This document shows positions 1 to 5,054 of a stretch of 5,054 nucleotides of DNA, piece by piece (the first letter of the stretch is position 1; every line of letters starts with the position of its first letter). Below the pieces are notes generated by a model. The model was not told the DNA's origin. It saw only the letters and a program-made list of their open reading frames with translations, and ran no database searches. This stretch comes from Candidatus Eiseniibacteriota bacterium (GTDB lineage Bacteria; Arandabacterota; Arandabacteria; Arandabacterales; Arandabacteraceae). The stretch is taken from NCBI GenBank assembly GCA_030622265.1, contig JAUXGG010000169.1, positions 1 to 5,054 on the forward strand, in the 5' to 3' direction. The translations under genes and the position numbers were made by a program.

Positions 1-16
1 CTCCGCGCCATCGGAG
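1..16 (-). terminator. Hairpin at window edge, possible terminator after the DUF512 gene
   Basis: The arms CTCCG (1-5) and CGGAG (12-16) form a perfect 5-bp stem around a 6-base loop, starting 16 bases past the stop codon of the DUF512 gene. The stem may continue beyond position 1, because the bases at 17-18 (CC) would pair with GG if that preceded the window. The T-run needed to call an intrinsic terminator on the minus strand would lie outside the window, so this is only a candidate. A minus-strand ATG also falls in the loop, so the start of a downstream gene is not excluded. Confidence 0.22.
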
Positions 17-31
17 CCTGTATCTATCTGC

Positions 32-1366
32 TTATCCTGTGAGCTCATTCTTAAGCCTCTTAAGGGTTTCCTTGAAATCATAATCACCCACTAGCACGGG
101 GAGTCCAAGCCTGTCGCTCATATCCTTGATGGTCATGTCATCCAGGGTAACACCGTCTGCATTAAGCACATTGGGTGGCAGTACCACGGCATCGTATTCG
201 CTCGCGTCCGGCAAGGCGTCCAGCATGTCCGCACCCGAGAGAAGTCCGCTCACCGTGACCATGGGTCCGAACAGCCTGTTTGCGGCGGCTATCACATCCA
301 CCTTAAATCCCCGCTTAGATAGCGTGGAGGTGATCTTCTCGATATGGGGCGCGGCAAGCGCGCCGGTCACAAATGCCATCTTCTTACCCTTAAGCGCCGC
401 CGGGAGCCGGAGTCCCTCTGCACTGTCAAGCAGCATGCGCATCAGCCCCACACCGTTGTCGGTCTGGGGATAGTCATCGTAGTAGGAACCTGGTGGTATA
501 TCCAATCCGCCGAGAAGGAAGAGCTCGTCCGCAGCATAGACCACACCCCGCCAGGTTGCCCGGCGCATCTCATCCTGGAACTTCTGGATCACGGCGACGA
601 TCTCGCCGGCAAGAGCTGAATTCACCATCTTCAAGGGCGGCAGCCCTTCCCTGTGGCATGTAAGCCCCACCGGGACCACGCTGACCGACAGGATGAAGTC
701 ATGACGGGAACAGAGATCCGCCAGGGTCCGTCCGAGCTTCACGCCATCGTTCATCCCGGGGACCACCACGACCTGCGTGTGGAACCCGATCCCCTCACTT
801 CCCAGGCGGTCGAGAATCGAAATGACGTCTTCCCCGGGCTTCTTCCCCATAAGCCTTGCCCGCACGTCTTCGTCTGTCGAATGTACCGAGACATAGAGGG
901 GCCAGAGGTGCATGTCGATGATGCGTTTCTCATCCTTGGGCGAGAGATTGGTCAGGGTGAGGTAATTGCCGTGTAAGAAGGAGAAGCGGTAATCTTCATC
1001 CTTAAGGTAAAGACCTTGTCTTAAGCCCCGCGGCATCTGATCCACGAAGCAGAACACGCAATTGTTATTGCAGACCGTGGGCTTGCCCGCCTCGAGTTCA
1101 GCTCCGAGGCTCTGTCCCTTAACGCGCTTTACCTCAAGGTTCTTGTCCTTGCCTGCCCGGCGCACCTTGAGCGCGAGGCGATCCTCAAAAGCTGCGACGA
1201 AGATGTCGAGGAAATCAGCGACCTTCTTGCCATTGACTTCAGCTATAATGTCATCGGCCTTAAGTCCTGCCTTGGCGGCGGGCGAGGCCGACCTCACATG
1301 ACTTACCTTGACCCCTTTGGACGTCCTGGCCCCCGCACCTTTCTTGGATACCTTCAGGGCTACCAA
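32..1366 (-). CDS. PDZ / radical-SAM / DUF512 protein (putative Fe-S oxidoreductase)
   Basis: A complete 444-residue protein of the DUF512 family, conserved in many anaerobes and in cyanobacteria; its reaction is not known to me. Seen in order: a basic N-terminal tail (1-17), a PDZ domain (about 18-85, with SPAAKAGLKADDIIAEVNG), and an atypical radical-SAM cluster C99-X3-C103-X2-C106 inside CNNNCVFCFVDQMP. Conserved family blocks follow: KDEDYRFSFLHGNYLTLTNL, VVPGMNDG (about 201-208), VVPVGLT, YAADELF (277-283), QTDNGVGLMR (301-310) and VTVSGLLSGAD (370-380), with a C-terminal LPPNVLN...LDDMT block. No signal peptide or membrane helix is visible, so it is probably cytoplasmic. The start is TTG at 1366, chosen because a strong AGGGAGGT Shine-Dalgarno (minus strand, 1371-1378) sits just upstream and no ATG occurs before the PDZ domain. 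The gene begins 25 bases after a tRNA-Gly and is likely co-transcribed with it. Family assignment is secure; function is unknown. Confidence 0.95.
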   Translation of the reverse strand: MVALKVSKKGAGARTSKGVKVSHVRSASPAAKAGLKADDIIAEVNGKKVADFLDIFVAAFEDRLALKVRRAGKDKNLEVKRVKGQSLGAELEAGKPTVCNNNCVFCFVDQMPRGLRQGLYLKDEDYRFSFLHGNYLTLTNLSPKDEKRIIDMHLWPLYVSVHSTDEDVRARLMGKKPGEDVISILDRLGSEGIGFHTQVVVVPGMNDGVKLGRTLADLCSRHDFILSVSVVPVGLTCHREGLPPLKMVNSALAGEIVAVIQKFQDEMRRATWRGVVYAADELFLLGGLDIPPGSYYDDYPQTDNGVGLMRMLLDSAEGLRLPAALKGKKMAFVTGALAAPHIEKITSTLSKRGFKVDVIAAANRLFGPMVTVSGLLSGADMLDALPDASEYDAVVLPPNVLNADGVTLDDMTIKDMSDRLGLPVLVGDYDFKETLKRLKNELTG

Positions 1367-1370
1367 ACAG

Positions 1371-1378
1371 ACCTCCCT
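1371..1378 (-). promoter_or_regulatory. Shine-Dalgarno site fixing a TTG start
   Basis: On the minus strand AGGGAGGT is followed by CTGT and then TTG, which gives about 5 bases between GGAGG and the start codon. This near-perfect anti-16S match supports TTG at 1366-1364 as the true start of the DUF512 gene. The site lies in the 25-base gap after the tRNA, so tRNA 3' processing would leave the mRNA with a very short leader. Confidence 0.8.
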
Positions 1379-1391
1379 ACAATCAAGATAC

Positions 1392-1466
1392 TGGAGCGGG
1401 CAAGGGGATTCGAACCCCCGACCCTCAGCTTGGGAAGCTGATACTCTACCACTGAGTTATGCCCGC
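1392..1466 (-). tRNA. tRNA-Gly (anticodon CCC), CCA encoded
   Basis: The minus strand folds into a full 75-nt cloverleaf. The acceptor stem is GCGGGCA/TGCCCGC (7 bp, perfect) and the D-stem is ACTC/GAGT with loop AGTGGTA. The anticodon stem TCAGC/GCTGA carries loop TTCCCAA, which places CCC at plus positions 1432-1434 and reads GGG codons. A 5-base variable loop GGGTC follows, then T-stem GGGGG/CCCCT (one G-U pair) with loop TTCGAAT, discriminator T and an encoded CCA at 1394-1392. All stems are intact, so it should be functional. No terminator fits in the 25 bases before the DUF512 gene, so it is probably cut out of a longer transcript. Confidence 0.96.
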
Positions 1467-1514
1467 TCCAAGTCTCCGAATAAGCTCTAACTCGACATTT
1501 GGCTAACTCCTGCA

Positions 1515-1543
1515 AACGTAACAGAGTGCGACAATCACGTCAA
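1515..1543 (-). promoter_or_regulatory. Probable sigma-70-type promoter for tRNA-Gly and DUF512 gene
   Basis: On the minus strand a -35 element TTGACG (1543-1538, 5/6 to consensus) is followed by a 17-base spacer and a -10 element TACGTT (1520-1515), which keeps the most conserved first, second and last positions. Transcription would begin near 1508, about 40 bases before the tRNA 5' end. The call is by pattern only; the -10 match is modest. Confidence 0.45.
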
Positions 1544-1555
1544 GCAGAATATAAT
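1528..1555 (+). promoter_or_regulatory. Candidate rightward promoter overlapping the tRNA promoter
   Basis: A perfect TATAAT -10 box lies at 1550-1555, with GCGACA (1528-1533, 4/6 to TTGACA) 16 bases upstream. If used, transcription starts near 1562 and gives a leader of about 200 nt before the membrane-protein ATG at 1762. It overlaps the opposing tRNA promoter (1515-1543), so the two would compete for RNA polymerase. The -35 is weak and the call is tentative. Confidence 0.32.
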
Positions 1556-1619
1556 ACCAGTCGAGAGTGCCGAACAGCAGGCTCACGGAGCGACCTAATC
1601 CCATATGCCCTAACACTTT

Positions 1620-1651
1620 GGCTGAAGTGGACCTGCGAGATCCCGTCAGCC
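1620..1651 (+). repeat. Inverted repeat GGCTGA / TCAGCC
   Basis: GGCTGA (1620-1625) is exactly complementary to TCAGCC (1646-1651) across a 20-base loop, extendable outward only by G-T wobbles. The stem is short and the loop long, so this alone could be chance; it gains some weight from the stronger repeat just after it. Confidence 0.25.
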
Positions 1652-1664
1652 GGACCTCAGCATT

Positions 1665-1703
1665 TTGAGCTTGAATGCCCTCCACCCTTCCACTTAAGCT
1701 CAG
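1665..1703 (+). repeat. Imperfect inverted repeat (about 13-bp stem) upstream of the membrane gene
   Basis: TTGAGCTTGAATG (1665-1677) pairs with CACTTAAGCTCAG (1691-1703), with one A-C mismatch and two G-T wobbles, around a 13-base pyrimidine-rich loop. It ends 45 bases before the Shine-Dalgarno of the membrane gene. No T-run follows on either strand, so it is more likely a leader structure or protein-binding palindrome than a terminator. Confidence 0.42.
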
Positions 1704-1747
1704 CGTGGCTCCGGTAAACTGAGTGCCGTATGTGATGCCAAGTATGG

Positions 1748-1754
1748 AAAGGAG
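1748..1754 (+). promoter_or_regulatory. Shine-Dalgarno AAGGAGG deciding the start at 1762
   Basis: AAGGAGG sits 7 bases before ATG at 1762. The upstream in-frame ATGs at 1723, 1735 and 1744 have no such site, and the residues they would add are not membrane-like, so 1762 is preferred. Confidence 0.85.
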
Positions 1755-1761
1755 GCTCATT

Positions 1762-2130
1762 ATGCTGACACCCAGGCGGGTGATTCTTGCCACTGTTCTT
1801 GGATTCGTGTTCGGACTCGTATGCCTGTTTCTTGCCGCCTCAAACCCCGAGGTGGGTGAACCGCTGACGAGCGCGGTCAAGTGGAACATCGTGCTGAGCC
1901 GTACCCTGACGGGTTTCATGATCGGGATCAGCGCCTTGAGACTCAAGTGGTGGATGCACGGCATCGTGCTCGGCGCCATAGGAAGCATTCCGATGGCTGT
2001 CGCCACGATGGATGATGCCAAGATCGCACTGGGCTCACTGGTGATGGGGATCGTCTATGGCTTCCTTATTGAGCTGATTACTTCTCTGGTATTCAAGGCC
2101 AGGCCGGTGGCAACCCTGCGTCTATCGTGA
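1762..2130 (+). CDS. Small four-helix membrane protein of unknown function
   Basis: 122 residues starting at ATG 1762 behind a perfect AAGGAGG. Four hydrophobic, glycine-rich segments are visible: about 6-27 (VILATVLGFVFGLVCLFLAA), 42-59 (NIVLSRTLTGFMIGISAL), 63-83 (WWMHGIVLGAIGSIPMAVATM) and 88-111 (IALGSLVMGIVYGFLIELITS). Basic residues at the N-terminus (TPRR), between helices 2 and 3 (RLK) and at the C-terminus (KAR) suggest that both ends face the cytoplasm. No signal peptide cleavage site, catalytic motif or metal site stands out. It resembles small uncharacterised membrane proteins I recall from uncultivated bacteria, but I cannot name a family. It is monocistronic in view: divergent from the tRNA unit and convergent with the polymerase gene. 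The hydrophobic pattern and strong ribosome site make a real gene very likely. Confidence 0.86.
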   Translation: MLTPRRVILATVLGFVFGLVCLFLAASNPEVGEPLTSAVKWNIVLSRTLTGFMIGISALRLKWWMHGIVLGAIGSIPMAVATMDDAKIALGSLVMGIVYGFLIELITSLVFKARPVATLRLS

Positions 2131-2177
2131 GTTTATTTTGCGAACGCGGTCTGAATGGTCTAACTGGTTACAACAAG

Positions 2178-2212
2178 GTCAGTTACAATGCGAGTTAGTT
2201 GTATACACTGAC
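2178..2212 (+). terminator. Weak stem-loop after the membrane gene
   Basis: GTCAGT (2178-2183) pairs with ACTGAC (2207-2212); inside it ACAA (2185-2188) can pair with TTGT (2199-2202) after a bulge. TTATTTTG follows from 2219, eight bases past the stem base onward. It lies 47 bases after the membrane gene stop, a plausible place for a terminator, but the stem is A+T-rich, bulged and not followed at once by a T-run. GTTACAA also occurs twice here (2167-2173 and 2182-2188, 15 bases apart), which could instead be a binding site. Confidence 0.25.
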
Positions 2213-2253
2213 GCCCCTTATTTTGAGTGGTTTCTTGTGCACGTCTGCGAGAT

Positions 2254-2409
2254 TCAAGCCGTCCAGGTCTGGGGATCCATGGATATCCATTCGGCGTACG
2301 CGACCTGCTCGAGCTGCTGGAATGTCGCCCCCATATTGTGGCTGGAGAAATACAGAGTGTCACCCTCGATCTTCAGGATTGAGAAGGCCCGCACCCTGAG
2401 GCCCTCACA
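2254..2409 (-). pseudogene. Remnant of a PNPOx-like (NimA-type) flavoprotein
   Basis: Starting at the polymerase stop codon, but shifted one base from its frame, 51 codons stay open to TGA at 2256-2254. The translation reads like the middle of a pyridoxamine-5'-phosphate-oxidase-related FMN protein: RVRAF, then EGDTLYFSSHN, then FQQLEQ, then AEW and a DPQTW end. This matches the family order G..(P)xVRPF - xGxLYFxTxN - xxxQLxxNPxxE - W, with nearly the same spacing. By my count 40 of 51 codons end in G or C, as in real coding DNA here. The family's usual N-terminal block (FLATxxG) and C-terminal half are absent, so the piece cannot form a full split-barrel. An intact short gene from GTG at 2394 with GAGG upstream, or a frameshifted extension of the polymerase, are alternatives. 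The family call is by eye. Confidence 0.5.
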
Positions 2410-5054
2410 CCTTGCTCTCGGGCAATGCCATAATGGAGCGGGCGCGGAGGTTCGGGACCCCGAACCGGCGGGTGGTCTGGCCGGTGACCGCGTAGCCCTG
2501 TCCCATCTCGAGACGCCGGGTGAGCGCCTCCCTCGGCAGGGTGCACTCGTGGAGGCCGGCGGCATTATCGAGCGTAAGAAAGTATAGATCGGTAGCATCC
2601 GACTTAAAGTGTCTCATCGCGGCCAGGAGACCCAGGACTCTGGCCGTACCATTATTGGATCCCGGCCTCCCCTCTTCGGGGTCTTTGAAGAACTCGATCG
2701 GATGAACCAGGGGTGAGAAGCCCAGGATGTCGTGTTCCATCCGCCTCATCTGTAGCGGCTTGAAGCTGTGCGTGGGAAGCGATATGTCTTCGCAGTAGAA
2801 GTCGAGACGAGGCTGCCCGAGGGTGGCCGTGTCACCCTTGTAGGCCATGTAGCCTGCGAGCGCCGAGCACCTGTCGTTTATGATTCCATCCATCGCCCCG
2901 CAGGTGATAAGGGCAGACACTTCATCCTTGTTGGCCACGACCCGGGCCAGGAAATCCGAAAGCGTCCGGAAGGGCCTTCCCTTCCTTTCGTTGAGGATCC
3001 GCTCAAGAGTATGCCGGCCGAGATGTTTTATCACGCCGAGTCCGGTACGTATGGCTCCGTCCTCTATCGTGAAGTCCTTACCGGACTCGTTCACCGATGG
3101 GAGCAGCACCTCGATTCCGAGCCTCCGGGCCTCGTTCACGTGCGCCCAGGTGGGGTACATCCCGGCGTGGTTCCTGAGGCAGGCCGCGTAAAACTCAAGG
3201 GGGAAGTTGGCCTTAAGATAGGCTGAGGCATAGGCCAGGACCCCATAGGAAGCGGCATGAGCCTTGGGGAAGCTATAGGCCGCGAACCGGCGGACCTGGC
3301 GCCAGGCGTCCGTGGCGCGCTCACGTTCCATCCCGACGGTGTCGGCCAGGAACATGAACTTGCGCTCGAGCTCACGGTCGCTCAAGTCCCCTTGCTTGAT
3401 CTCGCGTCTCAGGATATCAGCCTCGGCGAGGCTCACACCCGTGGTGCTGCTTATTATCCGCATCACGTCTTCCTGGTAAACTGGAAGATGGTAGGACGTG
3501 CCACGCCTGCCACTATTTCGAGAGAGGGAGTCTTCATTGAAGCGGCGTTGTATGAAGCGTTCCTTCATTCCTCCCGCCGACGGGCCTGGCCTGACCAGTG
3601 CCAGGGCAAGCGTGGCATCGTCCTGATCTTTTGCCTTGAGCATCGCCAAGAGGTTGCGCATCGCCGGCGACTCGAGATGGAAGCAGCTCAGGGTCTTGCC
3701 CCGCGTGATGAGGCTCCCGGTCCGGGCGTCGTCCGGCTCGATCATTACCTTTATCTGATAGCTGTTCTCTATGTCGGACTTTGCTTCTTCTATGACGCTC
3801 AAGGCCCGGTTGCCCAGGAGGTCGATCTTCACCAGGCCTATCTTCTCGATCGCGTGCATGTCGAACTGGGTCACCTGTATACCCTTGGCGGCCATCTCGA
3901 GGGGCGTGTAGTAAGTCATGGGCCGGTCGGAGATCACGATTCCGCCGCAGTGAATTCCGGTGTGATGGGGAAAGCCCATGATGGAGGTGGCCGCCCTGGC
4001 GATCTGCCTGCGGCTGGTCAAGGCCAGCTCGGGCCTTACGGTCTCGAGCACTTTTTCAATCTGCTCGGCGCCGTCATCGGAGGCGTGGTAGGGCAGCCGG
4101 CTTGATAAAGACTGCGCCTCGTAGGGACTCAGGCCAAAGACCTTGGCCGCCTCGCGGGCCGCCGAGCGGAGCTCGAAGCAGTTGTGGGTCGAAATCATGG
4201 CGACATTCGAGGTCCCGTAGCGCTTGTAGACGAAGTCGATCACGTCGTCCCTTCGCTTCCAGGATATATCGATGTCGAGATCCGGATAGTCCGGGCGGTG
4301 TTCATTCAGGAAGCGCTCGAAGAGCAGACCATGGGCGATGGGATCGACCTGGGTGATGTCTAAAAGGTATGACACCAGGGAGCCGGCGCCCGAGCCACGC
4401 CCGGTTGTGGCGATGGACCGGCTCCTGGCGAATTCGGTGATCTCGCGGACCACCAGGAAGTAGTCCGAGAGCCCGAGCTTCCTTATGACATCGAGCTCGA
4501 CCTGCAGGCGTCTTAAGGCCCGTGGGCGGTTACCGTTATACCTGGATGATAGGGCGGCTTCGGTGAGCCCCTTGAGCGAGGCGAACGATGCCTCGGGCGT
4601 CCTTTCGGCATGCGGGAAATGGGGCTTTCCAATGTCTAGATTGAGATCGACCATGTCGGCGACCTTCACGGTCTCGGCCAGGAGGCCGGGGTGCTGTCTC
4701 TCCACGATCCCGATTCCCTGCGAGGCCCCGAAGGATGCGTGCGACGCCGCGAGCCGTGTCTGGTTGAAGAGATTGCCATCGGCGATCGATTTTAAGACCC
4801 TCGAGGTCCTCTCCTCGGAGGCATCGAGACAGAGAACCTCCCAGGTGACCAGGGCCTTGAGCCCCGCGCTCTTTGCCTCCGTGAGCGAGGCGCGTATGCG
4901 GGATGCGCCCTGTATATTGGGTGTTACCTCGACCCAGACCCGATCGCTTCCCAGGATGTCGGCGAGCGTGCGGGCGTATCCGGGGTGGTCCGAGAGCGCG
5001 GCGATCCCCCCCGGGGCGGCGGCCATCGACTCGGCAAGCGTGGCGGCCTGGCCC
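2405..5054 (-). CDS. DnaE-family DNA polymerase III alpha subunit, non-canonical paralogue (5' end outside window)
   Basis: 882 C-terminal residues are visible; the frame is open through the right edge with 9 codons before the first in-window Met at 5026, so the start is missing and this Met is internal. Numbering from that Met: tail of a PHP domain (1-130), fingers/palm with GRGSGAGSLVSYLLDITQVDP (209-229), PDLDID with catalytic D251 and D253, HTGIHCGG (355-362), and KIDLLG with the third catalytic D402. Further on are LVRPGP (477-482), PVYQEDVMRI (515-524), the KAHAASYG helix (588-595), a helix-hairpin-helix around GAMDG (710-714) and an OB fold (795-868). It ends there, without the tau-binding region of E. 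coli DnaE. FPKAHAASYG...NHAGMYP matches the shortened second-DnaE group found beside a main replicase in many bacteria. A translesion or repair role is inferred; companion genes would lie upstream, off the window. Confidence 0.95.
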   Translation of the reverse strand, partial: GQAATLAESMAAAPGGIAALSDHPGYARTLADILGSDRVWVEVTPNIQGASRIRASLTEAKSAGLKALVTWEVLCLDASEERTSRVLKSIADGNLFNQTRLAASHASFGASQGIGIVERQHPGLLAETVKVADMVDLNLDIGKPHFPHAERTPEASFASLKGLTEAALSSRYNGNRPRALRRLQVELDVIRKLGLSDYFLVVREITEFARSRSIATTGRGSGAGSLVSYLLDITQVDPIAHGLLFERFLNEHRPDYPDLDIDISWKRRDDVIDFVYKRYGTSNVAMISTHNCFELRSAAREAAKVFGLSPYEAQSLSSRLPYHASDDGAEQIEKVLETVRPELALTSRRQIARAATSIMGFPHHTGIHCGGIVISDRPMTYYTPLEMAAKGIQVTQFDMHAIEKIGLVKIDLLGNRALSVIEEAKSDIENSYQIKVMIEPDDARTGSLITRGKTLSCFHLESPAMRNLLAMLKAKDQDDATLALALVRPGPSAGGMKERFIQRRFNEDSLSRNSGRRGTSYHLPVYQEDVMRIISSTTGVSLAEADILRREIKQGDLSDRELERKFMFLADTVGMERERATDAWRQVRRFAAYSFPKAHAASYGVLAYASAYLKANFPLEFYAACLRNHAGMYPTWAHVNEARRLGIEVLLPSVNESGKDFTIEDGAIRTGLGVIKHLGRHTLERILNERKGRPFRTLSDFLARVVANKDEVSALITCGAMDGIINDRCSALAGYMAYKGDTATLGQPRLDFYCEDISLPTHSFKPLQMRRMEHDILGFSPLVHPIEFFKDPEEGRPGSNNGTARVLGLLAAMRHFKSDATDLYFLTLDNAAGLHECTLPREALTRRLEMGQGYAVTGQTTRRFGVPNLRARSIMALPESKV
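2798..2815 (-). other. Candidate beta-clamp-binding motif in the polymerase (QPRLDF)
   Basis: Residues 738-743 (numbered from the in-window Met at 5026) read QPRLDF, fitting the Q-x-x-L-x-F form of the bacterial sliding-clamp motif. It lies between the helix-hairpin-helix and the HDILGFSPLVHPI block, the same place as GQADMF in E. coli DnaE. The match and position are seen in the sequence; clamp binding is inferred. Confidence 0.6.

Larger units (their letters stand above)
1556..1747 (+). other. Non-coding leader region with inverted repeats
   Basis: No coding region is convincing between the promoter pair and the Shine-Dalgarno of the membrane gene. The stretch contains two inverted repeats (1620-1651 and 1665-1703) and a third, mutually exclusive pairing: CTCAG at 1699-1703, part of which is the 3' arm of the second repeat, could instead pair with CTGAG at 1719-1723. 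GAGTGCCG occurs near both ends (1565-1572 and 1721-1728). I recognise no known riboswitch or attenuator. There is no T-run after either stem, so they are not intrinsic terminators. Confidence 0.3.

Noticed and set aside
653..976. Plus-strand ORFs opposite the DUF512 gene (for example 653-976 and 344-619)
   Set aside because: They are antisense to conserved radical-SAM and DUF512 blocks and show no recognisable motif.
1499..1717. Plus-strand ORF of 72 codons in the leader region
   Set aside because: It has no ribosome site and low-quality composition rich in Arg, Ser and Pro. It runs through the inverted repeats and the promoter boxes.
1723..1761. Upstream start (ATG 1723) for the membrane protein
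   Set aside because: The extra 13 residues are not conserved-looking, and the perfect AAGGAGG points to ATG 1762.
1503..2021. Minus-strand ORF of 172 codons over the membrane gene and its leader
   Set aside because: It is antisense to the well-supported membrane protein, and its hydrophobic-looking start simply mirrors that gene. It has no Shine-Dalgarno and it covers both promoters.
2131..2253. Possible mobile-element or attachment-site scar between the convergent genes
   Set aside because: Only short repeats (GTTACAA twice, one bulged hairpin) are seen. There is no terminal inverted repeat, transposase fragment or target duplication, and no copy of the tRNA 3' end.
2195..2290. Minus-strand ORF of 31 codons starting at ATG 2290 (MDIHGSPDLDGLNLADVHKK...), overlapping the end of the flavoprotein remnant
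   Set aside because: It has no ribosome site and only moderate GC3, and I recognise no family. It could be a further frame-shifted scrap, but there is not enough support to call it.
3257..4105. Long plus-strand ORF (282 codons) opposite the polymerase
   Set aside because: It lies wholly antisense to a conserved dnaE region with catalytic motifs, has no family-like motif and is a typical shadow in G+C-rich DNA.

Overview
This is a bacterial chromosomal window with a G+C content I judge by eye to be in the high fifties. The genes have strong Shine-Dalgarno sites, one TTG start, a tRNA with an encoded CCA end, and a housekeeping-type gene mix. The PDZ/radical-SAM/DUF512 protein, the shortened DnaE paralogue and the small four-helix membrane protein together suggest an anaerobic or uncultivated lineage (Deltaproteobacteria-, Nitrospirota- or Omnitrophota-like). 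That is inference from family distribution, and the window does not fix the phylum. I see no mobile element, CRISPR array or phage gene.

Layout. Positions 1-16 hold a small hairpin cut by the window edge. On the minus strand, 32-1366 encodes a complete DUF512 protein (PDZ domain, CX3CX2C radical-SAM cluster, DUF512 C-terminus). Its TTG start lies 25 bases downstream of a minus-strand tRNA-Gly(CCC) at 1392-1466, so the two are probably one transcription unit driven by a sigma-70-like promoter at 1515-1543. The 295-base gap between the tRNA and the next coding region (1467-1761) holds that promoter, an overlapping divergent promoter candidate pointing right, and a stretch rich in inverted repeats that would be a leader of about 200 nt. 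A 122-residue, four-helix membrane protein of unknown function follows on the plus strand (1762-2130).

The 274 bases between the membrane gene and the convergent dnaE-like gene (2131-2404) hold a weak hairpin and, directly against the polymerase stop codon, about 50 codons in another frame that read like the middle of a pyridoxamine-5'-phosphate-oxidase-like (NimA-type) flavoprotein. I call this a gene remnant. The right half (2405-5054, minus strand, running off the window) is a DnaE-family DNA polymerase III alpha subunit. It has all three catalytic aspartates, a beta-clamp-like motif, a PHP domain with lost metal-site residues and no C-terminal tau-binding region. It looks like an accessory or second DnaE rather than the main replicase.

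The genes do not form one pathway. The tRNA and DUF512 gene are plausibly co-expressed, the membrane protein is a separate divergent unit, and the polymerase belongs to an operon whose other members lie beyond the right edge. The items most worth following are the flavoprotein remnant, the atypical polymerase and the structured leader.
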